This document shows, piece by piece, positions 1-5,897 of a stretch of 5,897 nucleotides of DNA. Source of the stretch: Candidatus Thorarchaeota archaeon (lineage in GTDB: Archaea > Asgardarchaeota > Thorarchaeia > Thorarchaeales > Thorarchaeaceae); the NCBI GenBank assembly GCA_029855925.1, contig JAGSHP010000157.1, forward strand, positions 1 to 5,897. The letters are read 5' to 3'. The translations under genes and the position numbers were made by a program. Numbering within the stretch: the stretch's first letter is position 1; each line of letters starts with the position of its first letter. A model generated the notes under the pieces. That model ran no database searches. It was not told the DNA's origin and saw only the letters and a list, made by a program, of their open reading frames with translations.

Positions 1-957
1 CTCCCAGTCCTTGCCGACGATCTTCTCGTCTTTAGGAAGTTCGACGAACTCGCCATTCTCAAAGGGGAAGAATCGCAACCTGTGGTGGTCGTCACAGACG
101 ATCAGGTCTGGTTGACCGGGCTGCCGCCAATGCCCAACTATGTATACCCAGTCTTCCTTGAAACCTCTTCCAACCTTTGCGTAGGGCGGGTCTGAAAAAG
201 TGAATCCATCAGAGTCGCCATAGTCGCCATAGGGATATCTGATCAGGTCCCCATTCTTGTGGCGAACAATGAGGTCGGGAGTGCCATTTCCCATCCACTC
301 GTCAACAAGATAGTGAGTGAAGTGATCCTTGAAGCCACGTCCAATCTTGCGAGGTCTACCGTGTCCCTTGAAGGTGCGACCATCAAAGGGATACAACCAG
401 AGGTCTCCATTCTTCTCACGAACTACAAGATCGGGAGTACTTCCACCAGTCCAGTAACCGGGCAATAGATGAGTGAACTTTTCCCGGTCAAAACCTTCGC
501 CGACGCGCTCGTCAGAGCCAAGGTCAACAAACTCCTCACCGTTCCATGGAAAGAGCCGCAGGTGACCATCCTCATCACGAACCAACAGATCGCTGGTACC
601 GTTCCCGGTCCACTCGGCAACAATATAGTCCCACTCTGGCTTGAAGCCACGACCAACCCTGTGACCAGTATCAGACACCATGAACGTCTGACCCTCAAAG
701 CGGTAGTATTTCAGGTCACCATCTTTCTCGAGCACGACGAGGGAGTTTCCTCCCCCAATTCTGCGTTTTCTTGAAGCAGGGGCAGGCATCCAGTATCCTG
801 GAAGATGCTTTTCAAACTTGAACCCTTTACCGACCTTGATTCCGGTCTCGTAGACACCAGCGTCTTTGTCGGGAAAGAACGAGTAGTAGTCTCCGCGATT
901 GAAGAACGGATACCACTTGAGATCTCCATTGCTCTTTCGGACCACAAGTCCCGGCAT
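1..957 (-). CDS. FG-GAP/VCBS-like beta-propeller repeat protein, 3' end outside window
   Basis: An uninterrupted frame of 319 codons starts at 957 and leaves the window at position 1 with no stop. It encodes six tandem units, starting near residues 2, 71, 123, 176, 228 and 284. Most repeat every 52-56 residues. A unit reads roughly DLxVRxxNGDLxxYPF, then a loop, then VGxGFK, an aromatic-rich strand and a conserved Trp (W56, W116, W169, W221, W277) before GNGTPDL. This is the layout of FG-GAP/VCBS beta-propeller blades. The usual Asp-rich calcium loop (DxDGDG-like) is degenerate here, for example EWTGNG. No signal peptide or membrane segment is seen, so a cytosolic protein is inferred. The first unit is longer (about 70 residues) and carries a basic stretch, SRKRR, at 62-66. 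The ATG at 957 is chosen because GGAGG lies 8 bases upstream; an in-frame ATG at 972 is possible but contains that ribosome site. No enzymatic motif is visible. A binding or scaffold role is inference. Confidence 0.85.
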   Translation of the reverse strand, partial: MPGLVVRKSNGDLKWYPFFNRGDYYSFFPDKDAGVYETGIKVGKGFKFEKHLPGYWMPAPASRKRRIGGGNSLVVLEKDGDLKYYRFEGQTFMVSDTGHRVGRGFKPEWDYIVAEWTGNGTSDLLVRDEDGHLRLFPWNGEEFVDLGSDERVGEGFDREKFTHLLPGYWTGGSTPDLVVREKNGDLWLYPFDGRTFKGHGRPRKIGRGFKDHFTHYLVDEWMGNGTPDLIVRHKNGDLIRYPYGDYGDSDGFTFSDPPYAKVGRGFKEDWVYIVGHWRQPGQPDLIVCDDHHRLRFFPFENGEFVELPKDEKIVGKDWE

Positions 958-965
958 TTGATAAT

Positions 966-970
966 CCTCC
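966..970 (-). promoter_or_regulatory. Shine-Dalgarno site deciding the start at 957
   Basis: On the minus strand GGAGG occupies 970-966 and is followed by 8 bases before the ATG at 957-955. It sits inside the alternative reading that would begin at ATG 972. That favours 957 as the true start of the repeat protein. Confidence 0.6.
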
Positions 971-1017
971 ATCACATAGCTCGTAGATAGATGCTTTTGT
1001 GTGTTGTGTGGACAGCA

Positions 1018-1028
1018 TTTAATCTTTC
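1018..1028 (-). promoter_or_regulatory. Candidate TATA-like box for the repeat protein
   Basis: On the minus strand the stretch reads AAAGATTAAAT, a loose match to an archaeal TATA box. It lies about 60-70 bases before the ATG at 957. Transcription would start about 25 bases downstream, near 993, giving a leader of roughly 35 bases. The match is imperfect, so confidence is low. Confidence 0.3.
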
Positions 1029-1207
1029 ATATGCTCTATGGTCGTCACAGAAGACACAGAGACCTTGTGGAAAAGCAAAATCAATGTGCTTCCCAATGGT
1101 ATAACAATGACTGGAGGAGGTCTCATCCATTCAGTGATCTCTCTTCTTCTCTAACAGGAGTCCTCCGCGTACGCTGTCGTTTGGCCATTCCCAATCGCCA
1201 CAGTTCA

Positions 1208-1220
1208 ACGAAAAATATTA
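1208..1220 (+). promoter_or_regulatory. Candidate BRE/TATA promoter of the secreted protein gene
   Basis: AAAATATTA at 1212-1220 is preceded by the purine-rich ACGA at 1208-1211, resembling an archaeal BRE plus TATA box. The expected start of transcription is about 1240-1246, giving a leader of roughly 45-50 bases before the ATG at 1292. It is the best TATA-like element in the intergenic region. Confidence 0.5.
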
Positions 1221-1236
1221 ACGGCGGTCCGTCTTC

Positions 1237-1257
1237 AGTGACTATTCGTTAGTGACT
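1237..1257. repeat. Short direct repeat AGTGACT at the predicted transcription start
   Basis: AGTGACT occurs at 1237-1243 and 1251-1257, a 14-base offset. The pair spans the transcription start predicted from the TATA-like box at 1212-1220. A repressor-type operator is conceivable, but two 7-base copies can arise by chance. Confidence 0.3.
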
Positions 1258-1291
1258 TGCACTCACAACAAACGAGAAAGGGTTCTTGACA

Positions 1292-2611
1292 ATGATTTCA
1301 CGTCGATTGGCTGCAATACTTGTTATCGTGATAGTAGGCACTGCAGTGGTGGGCGTACTGTCGTTCTTCCCGCCGCAGAGATTCGTTGACAGCAATCAGC
1401 AGTATCTTGGCGATTCGGACACAGGATACACTAACGGTCCGTGGTGGGGCTGGCACATGACCAAAATCGCTACATATGGCGAGAAGGTATTCACGTATAC
1501 GATTGAGCGCACCGACACGGGTCGCTCGACTCACTTCTACGAGAAGACTGTAGGTGGAGAGTGGGTGGAGGGTATCTCAATGCCATCCACACGCCCGGAG
1601 AGCATACTGGTTGACTCGGATGGATATGTCCACATCATAGGGTTCCGAGCCTTTGACCCATCAAACGAATATCATGGGCGACTGTTTCACATAAAGATGA
1701 ACAACACGGGTACAGTATCAGGACCCTACGCGATGGAATACCTCTCGCCGCCTCAGGATCTCTATTCATACGATCCACTGCAGTTTGTCACGATCTACTA
1801 CGGTGCGGGTATTGGCCCTGACGGCACGATTGTGGTGGTCTCAACGAACTCGGAGTCGGAACCATGGGGGCTGGTCGCACGCATCTACAACAGCAGCAGC
1901 AAGACATGGAGCATCGAGGCAATCACGACGGATCTACCCTCCCGATTCTGTTACCAGTACGTTCAGGTGACCTCCAAGGCAATCCATGTTGTTGCGATTG
2001 AGGACCAATATGACCCCGATCTTGAGAATGAGTGGTTCCAGTATCGCTTTGGCATGGTCAAGTACTTCTGGAAGGAACTGCCATCAGGAACGTGGCAAGA
2101 GGAGACCCTCATCGACCTGAACCCCACTCACACCCCTGTGGAGATACTGAATCTTGGACTGAAAGTGGATGAACTGCGTGTAGATTCGAACGGCACAGTC
2201 AATGTGATCTATCATCATGCAGTGAAGGAGAATGCCAACTCGTTCTACGTGTATCATCTGACCAAACCAGAGCTCGGTACCAAATGGACGAACAAGACGT
2301 GGGTCACTACATCGACTTGGACGAGGCTCTGGGAGAACAAGAATGGTGACCAGTATTACGTATGCGCTGAGTGGGGACACCAACCCTCCGTGATTCCTGT
2401 AGGGTCTGACACGCGATACTACATTGCTCGGTTCCCGTCAGAGTACACAGATGATCTCTGGTTGTACATTCCAGAGGCCCGCGGTGGCAGCACGCTCAGC
2501 GACTACCTCGAAGTGGTCGCATACGAGTCGTACCCGGAGTCCGGGACTGAAGCCATTACCGTGGAAGTAGACATGAGCAACTTTGCATGGTCATGGGGAT
2601 ATGAGCCATAA
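1292..2611 (+). CDS. Exported or membrane-anchored probable beta-propeller protein, function unknown
   Basis: The 439-residue product starts with two arginines and a hydrophobic segment (residues about 6-26), a signal peptide or uncleaved N-terminal anchor. No C-terminal membrane segment, lipobox or sorting motif is seen. The rest is rich in Trp, Tyr, Gly and Thr with many short beta-type strands. Motifs of the kind VDSDGYVHIIGF (107-118), GPDGTIVVVST (175-185) and VDSNGTVNVIYH (297-308) recur and resemble Asp-box or BNR-like propeller blades, so a sialidase-like propeller fold is inferred. No catalytic residue set is recognised and no enzyme activity is claimed. Four N-glycosylation sequons occur, at N137, N200, N300 and N334, fitting an extracellular archaeal protein. 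Two cysteines (220, 358) could pair outside the cell. The start is taken at ATG 1292, with a weak AAGGG 9 bases upstream, rather than the in-frame TTG at 1286, which lies too close to that site. It ends one base before a hairpin-forming repeat. Confidence 0.85.
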   Translation: MISRRLAAILVIVIVGTAVVGVLSFFPPQRFVDSNQQYLGDSDTGYTNGPWWGWHMTKIATYGEKVFTYTIERTDTGRSTHFYEKTVGGEWVEGISMPSTRPESILVDSDGYVHIIGFRAFDPSNEYHGRLFHIKMNNTGTVSGPYAMEYLSPPQDLYSYDPLQFVTIYYGAGIGPDGTIVVVSTNSESEPWGLVARIYNSSSKTWSIEAITTDLPSRFCYQYVQVTSKAIHVVAIEDQYDPDLENEWFQYRFGMVKYFWKELPSGTWQEETLIDLNPTHTPVEILNLGLKVDELRVDSNGTVNVIYHHAVKENANSFYVYHLTKPELGTKWTNKTWVTTSTWTRLWENKNGDQYYVCAEWGHQPSVIPVGSDTRYYIARFPSEYTDDLWLYIPEARGGSTLSDYLEVVAYESYPESGTEAITVEVDMSNFAWSWGYEP

Positions 2612-2651
2612 CTATGAGACCCAACCAAGCATCACAGAATGCGTCTCATAG
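2612..2651. terminator. Interrupted inverted repeat between convergent genes, possible terminator
   Basis: Left arm CTATGAGAC (2612-2620) and right arm GTCTCATAG (2643-2651) are perfect 9-base complements. Inside them GCAT (2629-2632) and ATGC (2639-2642) add 4 more pairs around a 6-base loop. An 8-base bulge, CCAACCAA (2621-2628), interrupts the left side only. The structure begins on the base after the TAA of the secreted protein gene and ends 28 bases before the stop of the convergent methyltransferase gene. It could therefore stop or protect transcripts from either direction. There is no T-run after it, which archaeal intrinsic termination normally uses, so a processing or protein-binding site is an alternative. 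Confidence 0.5.
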
Positions 2652-2679
2652 GTCAGCCGGAAGTAGAGGTGGATGTCAC

Positions 2680-5223
2680 TCAGACATCGTAGGGGGCCCC
2701 TGCTGACGAGTATGTACTCGTGCGTGCGGCCTTCACCACTCTTGTCCCAGTTTCCATTCGGAGGCCCGGCTCAGAGTCGCCCTCATATCCGTCCACAATC
2801 GTAGAAACCTCACTGCTATTAGTTCGGGATCTAGTGAGACGCTCCACATACGCCCTGATCTCCGGGGTCTGCCTCTCTAGTCCAAGCGGTGCAAGTACAG
2901 CTCTGTCCAGCTCTTCACTCTGCGTCTCGCCCGCATCCACCATCCTCTTGTAGGCTGCAATAATGTCGGCGCGTTCCTTCGTGGTCAGTTTTCTCGGGTC
3001 GAGAATAGGCAATGCCGCGACCTCATATACCATCATCGAGTTGAGCCCACCCCCCATGACGCGTCCGTGGAGCTCCCTGAACAGTCGTGTCAGTACAGAG
3101 TTCAGAGTGGCCAAGATGATCTGTGTGTGGCTGTCGTCATGCGGTGTGACGCCATAGAGTGTGTCTTTGATGGCGACCAGGTCTCTGTTGTGGAAATGTA
3201 TGAACGCTCTATGATAACCCTTCGACACGACAATAGGAGGCCTTGGAATCATTCCCAGATTGAACCAGCAACCGTTGTTAGTCCGATTCGAAATGCATGT
3301 CACTCTGCGATGGACTGGTGGCATCTCCCCACCATTACCCCACATGGCCTCAGCCAGATATCGGAAGAGTCCAGACCGGCCCTCCTCCCACAACATCCGG
3401 AGGATGTGCGATTCCTGTGGTGTTAGTTCCTCAGGTCTTGCTCGAGAGGGCAATTCTCCCTTTGGCAGAGGCGTTTCTCCGAGGGCACCGCTCTGCACTC
3501 CAGACAGATAACGCGAAACGTACCCATTGAGATCCAATATGACCACATCAGTCTGTTCTCTGTCAAAGACCACACCGGATATCTGGGAGATTGAACGAAT
3601 CACGGGAGTCAAGAACTGGGCATCAATGCCCCTGATCATTGCCTCTTGTTCTGTCATCAAAAAGAACTCGTCAGCACCTGTCGTGACGCCACGCCGAACT
3701 CCTGCAACATCACGAAGCCGACACATCTTTGGATGAGAAACGAGATCCCAGTACAATTGTGGTGCCCTAAAGAATAGACTCCACTTGGAGACCTTGGCAA
3801 GTTCACTCTGTTTCTTTACAATGACTCGATAGATCTCATTCTCTATTAGTTTGTCAGCAGGAAGCTCCTCCTCAACTAGTGAAACAATGTCCGCAATGTC
3901 CATCTCTCTCCTGAGCCTAATCAGCTTGACCAGGTTATCAGTTCTATCATCGTCAGAGTGACGCTCAAGGATTATTATGCTCGTATGGACGAGTGGGTCC
4001 CGGAACACTCGGATTGGAAACGTGATTATGGCCAGAATCCTGTAATGGTCCAGCATGAACCTCTGCAGATCATTTCCGTATTTGACGGATAGCCATTTGT
4101 CCGAAGTGATGAATCCTAGACGTCCACCTTCTTTAAGAAATTCTGTTGCGTGTGTGAAGAAGTACACGTAGATGTCAGCCTGCCCACTGATCTTGACGTC
4201 CAAACGTTTCAGATGTCTTGTGCAGAGGTCCTTGTCGGCGAGTAGTTCCTGGCGGATGTACGGAGGATTTCCAACAATCGCATCAAATTCTGGGAATGCT
4301 GTCTGATCGTCGTCAGTGACTTCGCCGCCCTTGTCAACACCCTTGCCAGCAAGTCGTGAACTCTGTGGCTCCACATTGAAGAAATCTTCAACGACAAGAT
4401 GCAGCTCTCTGGTCTCACTGGATGGATCTTGCATGGCCAAGTTGACCGCCGCCAAATGGACGGGAAACGTATTCATGTCAATGCCGTATATCTGGTCAAG
4501 AATTGCCTGATGACTGTGATCATTCCCCGCCCTTGCCTTTAGCTCTCTTAGGCGACTGTACGCCTGTACAAGAAACGAACCGCTGCCACACGATGGGTCC
4601 AGGACCACATCGTTGTGATTCTTGATTGTCAGACGTGTTATGAGTTGAATGATCTCGGGCGAGGTATAATACTGGCCAAATTGCTTGCGCTCGCCAGTTG
4701 GGATGATTTGTTCATATACTCGACCAAGGGAATCATGTCTCAGTCGAGAAAGGTCACAGAGAGCAACTTCCTCCAGAAACCCAGCGACCTCACTTCTGAG
4801 ACTCTCCGTGACTGGGAACTCGTAGAGAATGGCATCATGTTCAGGGACCGCTTCGAGTCCCATCTTCTCGGCGAAACGCAAAAAGGTCCTCTGCCTCGCA
4901 GCAGCGCCCAGCACCTCTTCAAGGGAGAAGTCCGGCACATCAGCACGAGCCGACCTCAGAAGTGTGTGGAGAATCAAGTCACTCAAAAGAAGGTACGCAG
5001 CATGAAGAGAGTACCATCTGGTGCCTGTGTCATGGCGCAACCCCCAACCCTGCGCATCGATCCAAGTGCGTACTGTTGCGTGAAAGACTGGCGTACGGCG
5101 TACTGAACTCTCAATCTCATCAGCCAGTCGCTCGTGAAAGACCTTCAGAAGGTGGATGAACGCGTCTGTGCTCGAAAGCGACCTCTCTTGCTCAGAATGC
5201 ACCTGCGCACCGGGACTCAACAT
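2680..5223 (-). CDS. Eco57I/TaqI-like adenine-specific DNA methyltransferase
   Basis: The 847-residue protein is predicted to transfer a methyl group from S-adenosylmethionine to the N6 of adenine in a specific DNA site. Residues 1-180 are mainly helical, as in HsdM-type N-termini. Motif X-like FGQYYTSPEI is at about 182-191, SAM-binding motif I DPSCGSGSF at 209-217, acidic motif II GIDMN at 247-251, and the catalytic NPPY at 319-322. Later core motifs (GGRLGFITSDKWL, about 366-378) follow. From about 503 (LRDVAGVRRGVTTGADEFF) the C-terminal half matches the target-recognition region of TaqI/Eco57I-type enzymes and ends with the family-typical LDRAVLAPLGL near 772-782. No PD-(D/E)XK nuclease motif is seen, so it may be a solitary methylase or partner a separate nuclease. 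The ATG at 5223 has GGAG 6 bases upstream. The longer TTG start at 5235 overlaps that site and is rejected. The neighbours are not restriction genes. Confidence 0.9.
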   Translation of the reverse strand: MLSPGAQVHSEQERSLSSTDAFIHLLKVFHERLADEIESSVRRTPVFHATVRTWIDAQGWGLRHDTGTRWYSLHAAYLLLSDLILHTLLRSARADVPDFSLEEVLGAAARQRTFLRFAEKMGLEAVPEHDAILYEFPVTESLRSEVAGFLEEVALCDLSRLRHDSLGRVYEQIIPTGERKQFGQYYTSPEIIQLITRLTIKNHNDVVLDPSCGSGSFLVQAYSRLRELKARAGNDHSHQAILDQIYGIDMNTFPVHLAAVNLAMQDPSSETRELHLVVEDFFNVEPQSSRLAGKGVDKGGEVTDDDQTAFPEFDAIVGNPPYIRQELLADKDLCTRHLKRLDVKISGQADIYVYFFTHATEFLKEGGRLGFITSDKWLSVKYGNDLQRFMLDHYRILAIITFPIRVFRDPLVHTSIIILERHSDDDRTDNLVKLIRLRREMDIADIVSLVEEELPADKLIENEIYRVIVKKQSELAKVSKWSLFFRAPQLYWDLVSHPKMCRLRDVAGVRRGVTTGADEFFLMTEQEAMIRGIDAQFLTPVIRSISQISGVVFDREQTDVVILDLNGYVSRYLSGVQSGALGETPLPKGELPSRARPEELTPQESHILRMLWEEGRSGLFRYLAEAMWGNGGEMPPVHRRVTCISNRTNNGCWFNLGMIPRPPIVVSKGYHRAFIHFHNRDLVAIKDTLYGVTPHDDSHTQIILATLNSVLTRLFRELHGRVMGGGLNSMMVYEVAALPILDPRKLTTKERADIIAAYKRMVDAGETQSEELDRAVLAPLGLERQTPEIRAYVERLTRSRTNSSEVSTIVDGYEGDSEPGLRMETGTRVVKAARTSTYSSAGAPYDV

Positions 5224-5229
5224 GATCCG

Positions 5230-5233
5230 CTCC
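5230..5233 (-). promoter_or_regulatory. Shine-Dalgarno site deciding the methyltransferase start
   Basis: GGAG at 5233-5230 on the minus strand lies 6 bases before the ATG at 5223. It shares its first base with the upstream TTG codon at 5235. The ribosome site therefore supports initiation at ATG 5223 and not at the TTG. Confidence 0.6.
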
Positions 5234-5291
5234 AAACTCTAGGGGCTCACGACCGAGTGTATGACAGTACAACCTTCAATCGTGTTCGTCG

Positions 5292-5299
5292 ATAATTAA
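5292..5299 (-). promoter_or_regulatory. Candidate TATA box of the methyltransferase gene
   Basis: The minus strand reads TTAATTAT here, the most AT-rich stretch between the membrane protein gene and the methyltransferase. Transcription would begin about 25 bases on, near 5265-5270, giving a leader of about 45 bases to the ATG at 5223. This suggests the methyltransferase has its own promoter and is not simply read through from the gene upstream. Confidence 0.4.
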
Positions 5300-5444
5300 G
5301 TCTACCTGCCCGCTGCCATTGCTGTCACTGTCGTTCATAGACTACAGCTTCAACCCGAGTCCCGCAGACTGTCAAGACACGCTCTTGCTGAGGGATCGCA
5401 TCGATTTGCCATTCGGTGGAAATCCTGTTGAGATCAACGACTCA

Positions 5445-5897
5445 TCACGGGCGCCCACCTTCACTATCTTCGGAGTCCCCCACGTCTTCAGGCTCAGCCT
5501 CCTCCTCTGTCGCAGCATCAGCGATAGTCTGAATGTCAGGCTCTCTCTCTTTCGAGCGTCGCAGGTGAGCGACAGCACGATCAGTGGCCTTGATGAGCTT
5601 CGAAGAGAGATAAGGTATCACGACCAGAAAGAGGACCGGCATGAGAACAATGACACCCAGTGAATAGCTTCTTAGAAAGTCCATAGTGGTCACAGTAGTG
5701 CCTGCCAGTACCACGAGAAACATGAAGAATTTGATTCGAATCGACGAGCCAGTCTTATTGACAAGCTCGATTCGTTCCTCCTCAACAATGCTCTGAGGTG
5801 TGCCCGACTCCTGCATATGACTCAATTTCTTGAGCCCTTTCCGCAGCTCGCGATATGAGTTGATGACGACAAGAACGATCGATGACACGTACGTTGC
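5445..5897 (-). CDS. Small multi-pass membrane protein with acidic C-terminal tail, 5' end outside window
   Basis: The frame is open from the right edge to a TGA at 5445-5447, giving 150 visible codons. A GTG at 5888 could start it, but the reading continues upstream into what looks like the end of a membrane helix (ATYVSSIVLVVI), so a 5' truncation by the window is preferred. Numbered from the edge, hydrophobic segments cover about 1-13, 55-72 and 78-97, the last two forming a tight hairpin. Positive residues at 16-24 and 98-118 put the central loop and the tail in the cytoplasm, which predicts the first visible helix enters from outside and that at least one more helix lies upstream. Residues 117-146 are very rich in Glu and Asp and probably disordered. 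No family is recognised and no function is proposed. It lies on the same strand as the methyltransferase, 221 bases upstream, too far for tight coupling. Confidence 0.75.
   Translation of the reverse strand, partial: ATYVSSIVLVVINSYRELRKGLKKLSHMQESGTPQSIVEEERIELVNKTGSSIRIKFFMFLVVLAGTTVTTMDFLRSYSLGVIVLMPVLFLVVIPYLSSKLIKATDRAVAHLRRSKEREPDIQTIADAATEEEAEPEDVGDSEDSEGGRP

Larger units (their letters stand above)
958..1291. other. Divergent intergenic region, about 334 bp
   Basis: This non-coding stretch separates two genes transcribed away from each other. It holds one TATA-like candidate for each flank (1018-1028 leftward, 1212-1220 rightward). It also holds a 7-base direct repeat AGTGACT at 1237-1243 and 1251-1257, near the expected rightward transcription start. 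A plus-strand open frame over 1001-1252 has a GTG start, no ribosome site and no recognisable protein character, and it contains the rightward TATA-like box, so it is judged non-coding. No RNA gene is recognised. Confidence 0.6.

Noticed and set aside
259..774. Two plus-strand open frames across the left region
   Set aside because: They lie opposite the six-repeat minus-strand frame, whose periodic protein pattern is clear. The plus-strand translations show no domain character and mirror the repeats on the other strand.
1113..1121. GGAGGAGGT, a strong Shine-Dalgarno-like string on the plus strand
   Set aside because: No ATG, GTG or TTG follows at a suitable distance with a meaningful open frame, so it is taken as chance.
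1001..1252. 83-codon plus-strand frame in the divergent intergenic region
   Set aside because: It has a GTG start without a ribosome site, overlaps the TATA-like box of the next gene, and has a composition rich in Arg, His and Ser unlike its neighbours.
2693..2700. GGGGCCCC palindrome near the end of the methyltransferase gene
   Set aside because: It lies inside the last codons of the coding sequence and is explained by Gly/Ala/Pro codon use (GCCCCC). It has no loop for a useful hairpin.
4615..5106. 163-codon plus-strand frame opposite the methyltransferase
   Set aside because: It is antisense to the conserved N-terminal and motif I region of the methyltransferase, and no domain is recognisable in its translation.
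5319..5663. 114-codon plus-strand frame at the right end
   Set aside because: It is antisense to the acidic tail and membrane hairpin of the minus-strand membrane protein. Its Ser/Arg/Leu-rich product looks like a complement of Glu/Asp codons.

Overview
The window looks archaeal. AT-rich elements resembling archaeal BRE/TATA boxes lie about 45 to 70 bases ahead of start codons. Two starts are fixed by GGAG-type Shine-Dalgarno sequences. One gene encodes an exported protein with an N-terminal hydrophobic anchor and several N-glycosylation sequons. Base composition is moderate, near half GC by eye. An Asgard (for example Thorarchaeota-like) or Thermoplasmata-like source would fit, but this rests on style only, since there is no rRNA or other marker gene.

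Layout from left to right. (1) Positions 957 to 1, minus strand: a long open frame that runs off the left edge. It encodes six tandem repeats of about 52-56 residues of the FG-GAP/VCBS-like beta-propeller type, with no export signal. (2) Positions 958-1291: a divergent intergenic region with a candidate promoter for each flanking gene. (3) Positions 1292-2611, plus strand: a 439-residue membrane-anchored or secreted protein, probably also a beta-propeller, of unknown function. (4) Positions 2612-2679: a short gap between convergent genes. It is dominated by an interrupted perfect inverted repeat that begins on the base after the stop codon of gene 3. (5) Positions 5223 to 2680, minus strand: an 847-residue Eco57I/TaqI-like adenine-specific DNA methyltransferase with all main catalytic motifs, a C-terminal target-recognition region and no recognisable nuclease. 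(6) Positions 5224-5444: an intergenic region with a candidate promoter for the methyltransferase. (7) Positions 5897 to 5445, minus strand: the C-terminal 150 codons of a small membrane protein with a strongly acidic tail, cut by the right edge.

The genes do not form an obvious pathway. The methyltransferase is the only one with a confident biochemical role: it should methylate adenine in specific DNA sites, either as a solitary modification enzyme or with a partner outside the window. The two propeller-type proteins face away from each other across a shared control region, one predicted cytosolic and one on the cell surface. That is the only arrangement suggesting a possible functional pair. 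No mobile element, CRISPR array, tRNA or rRNA is seen.
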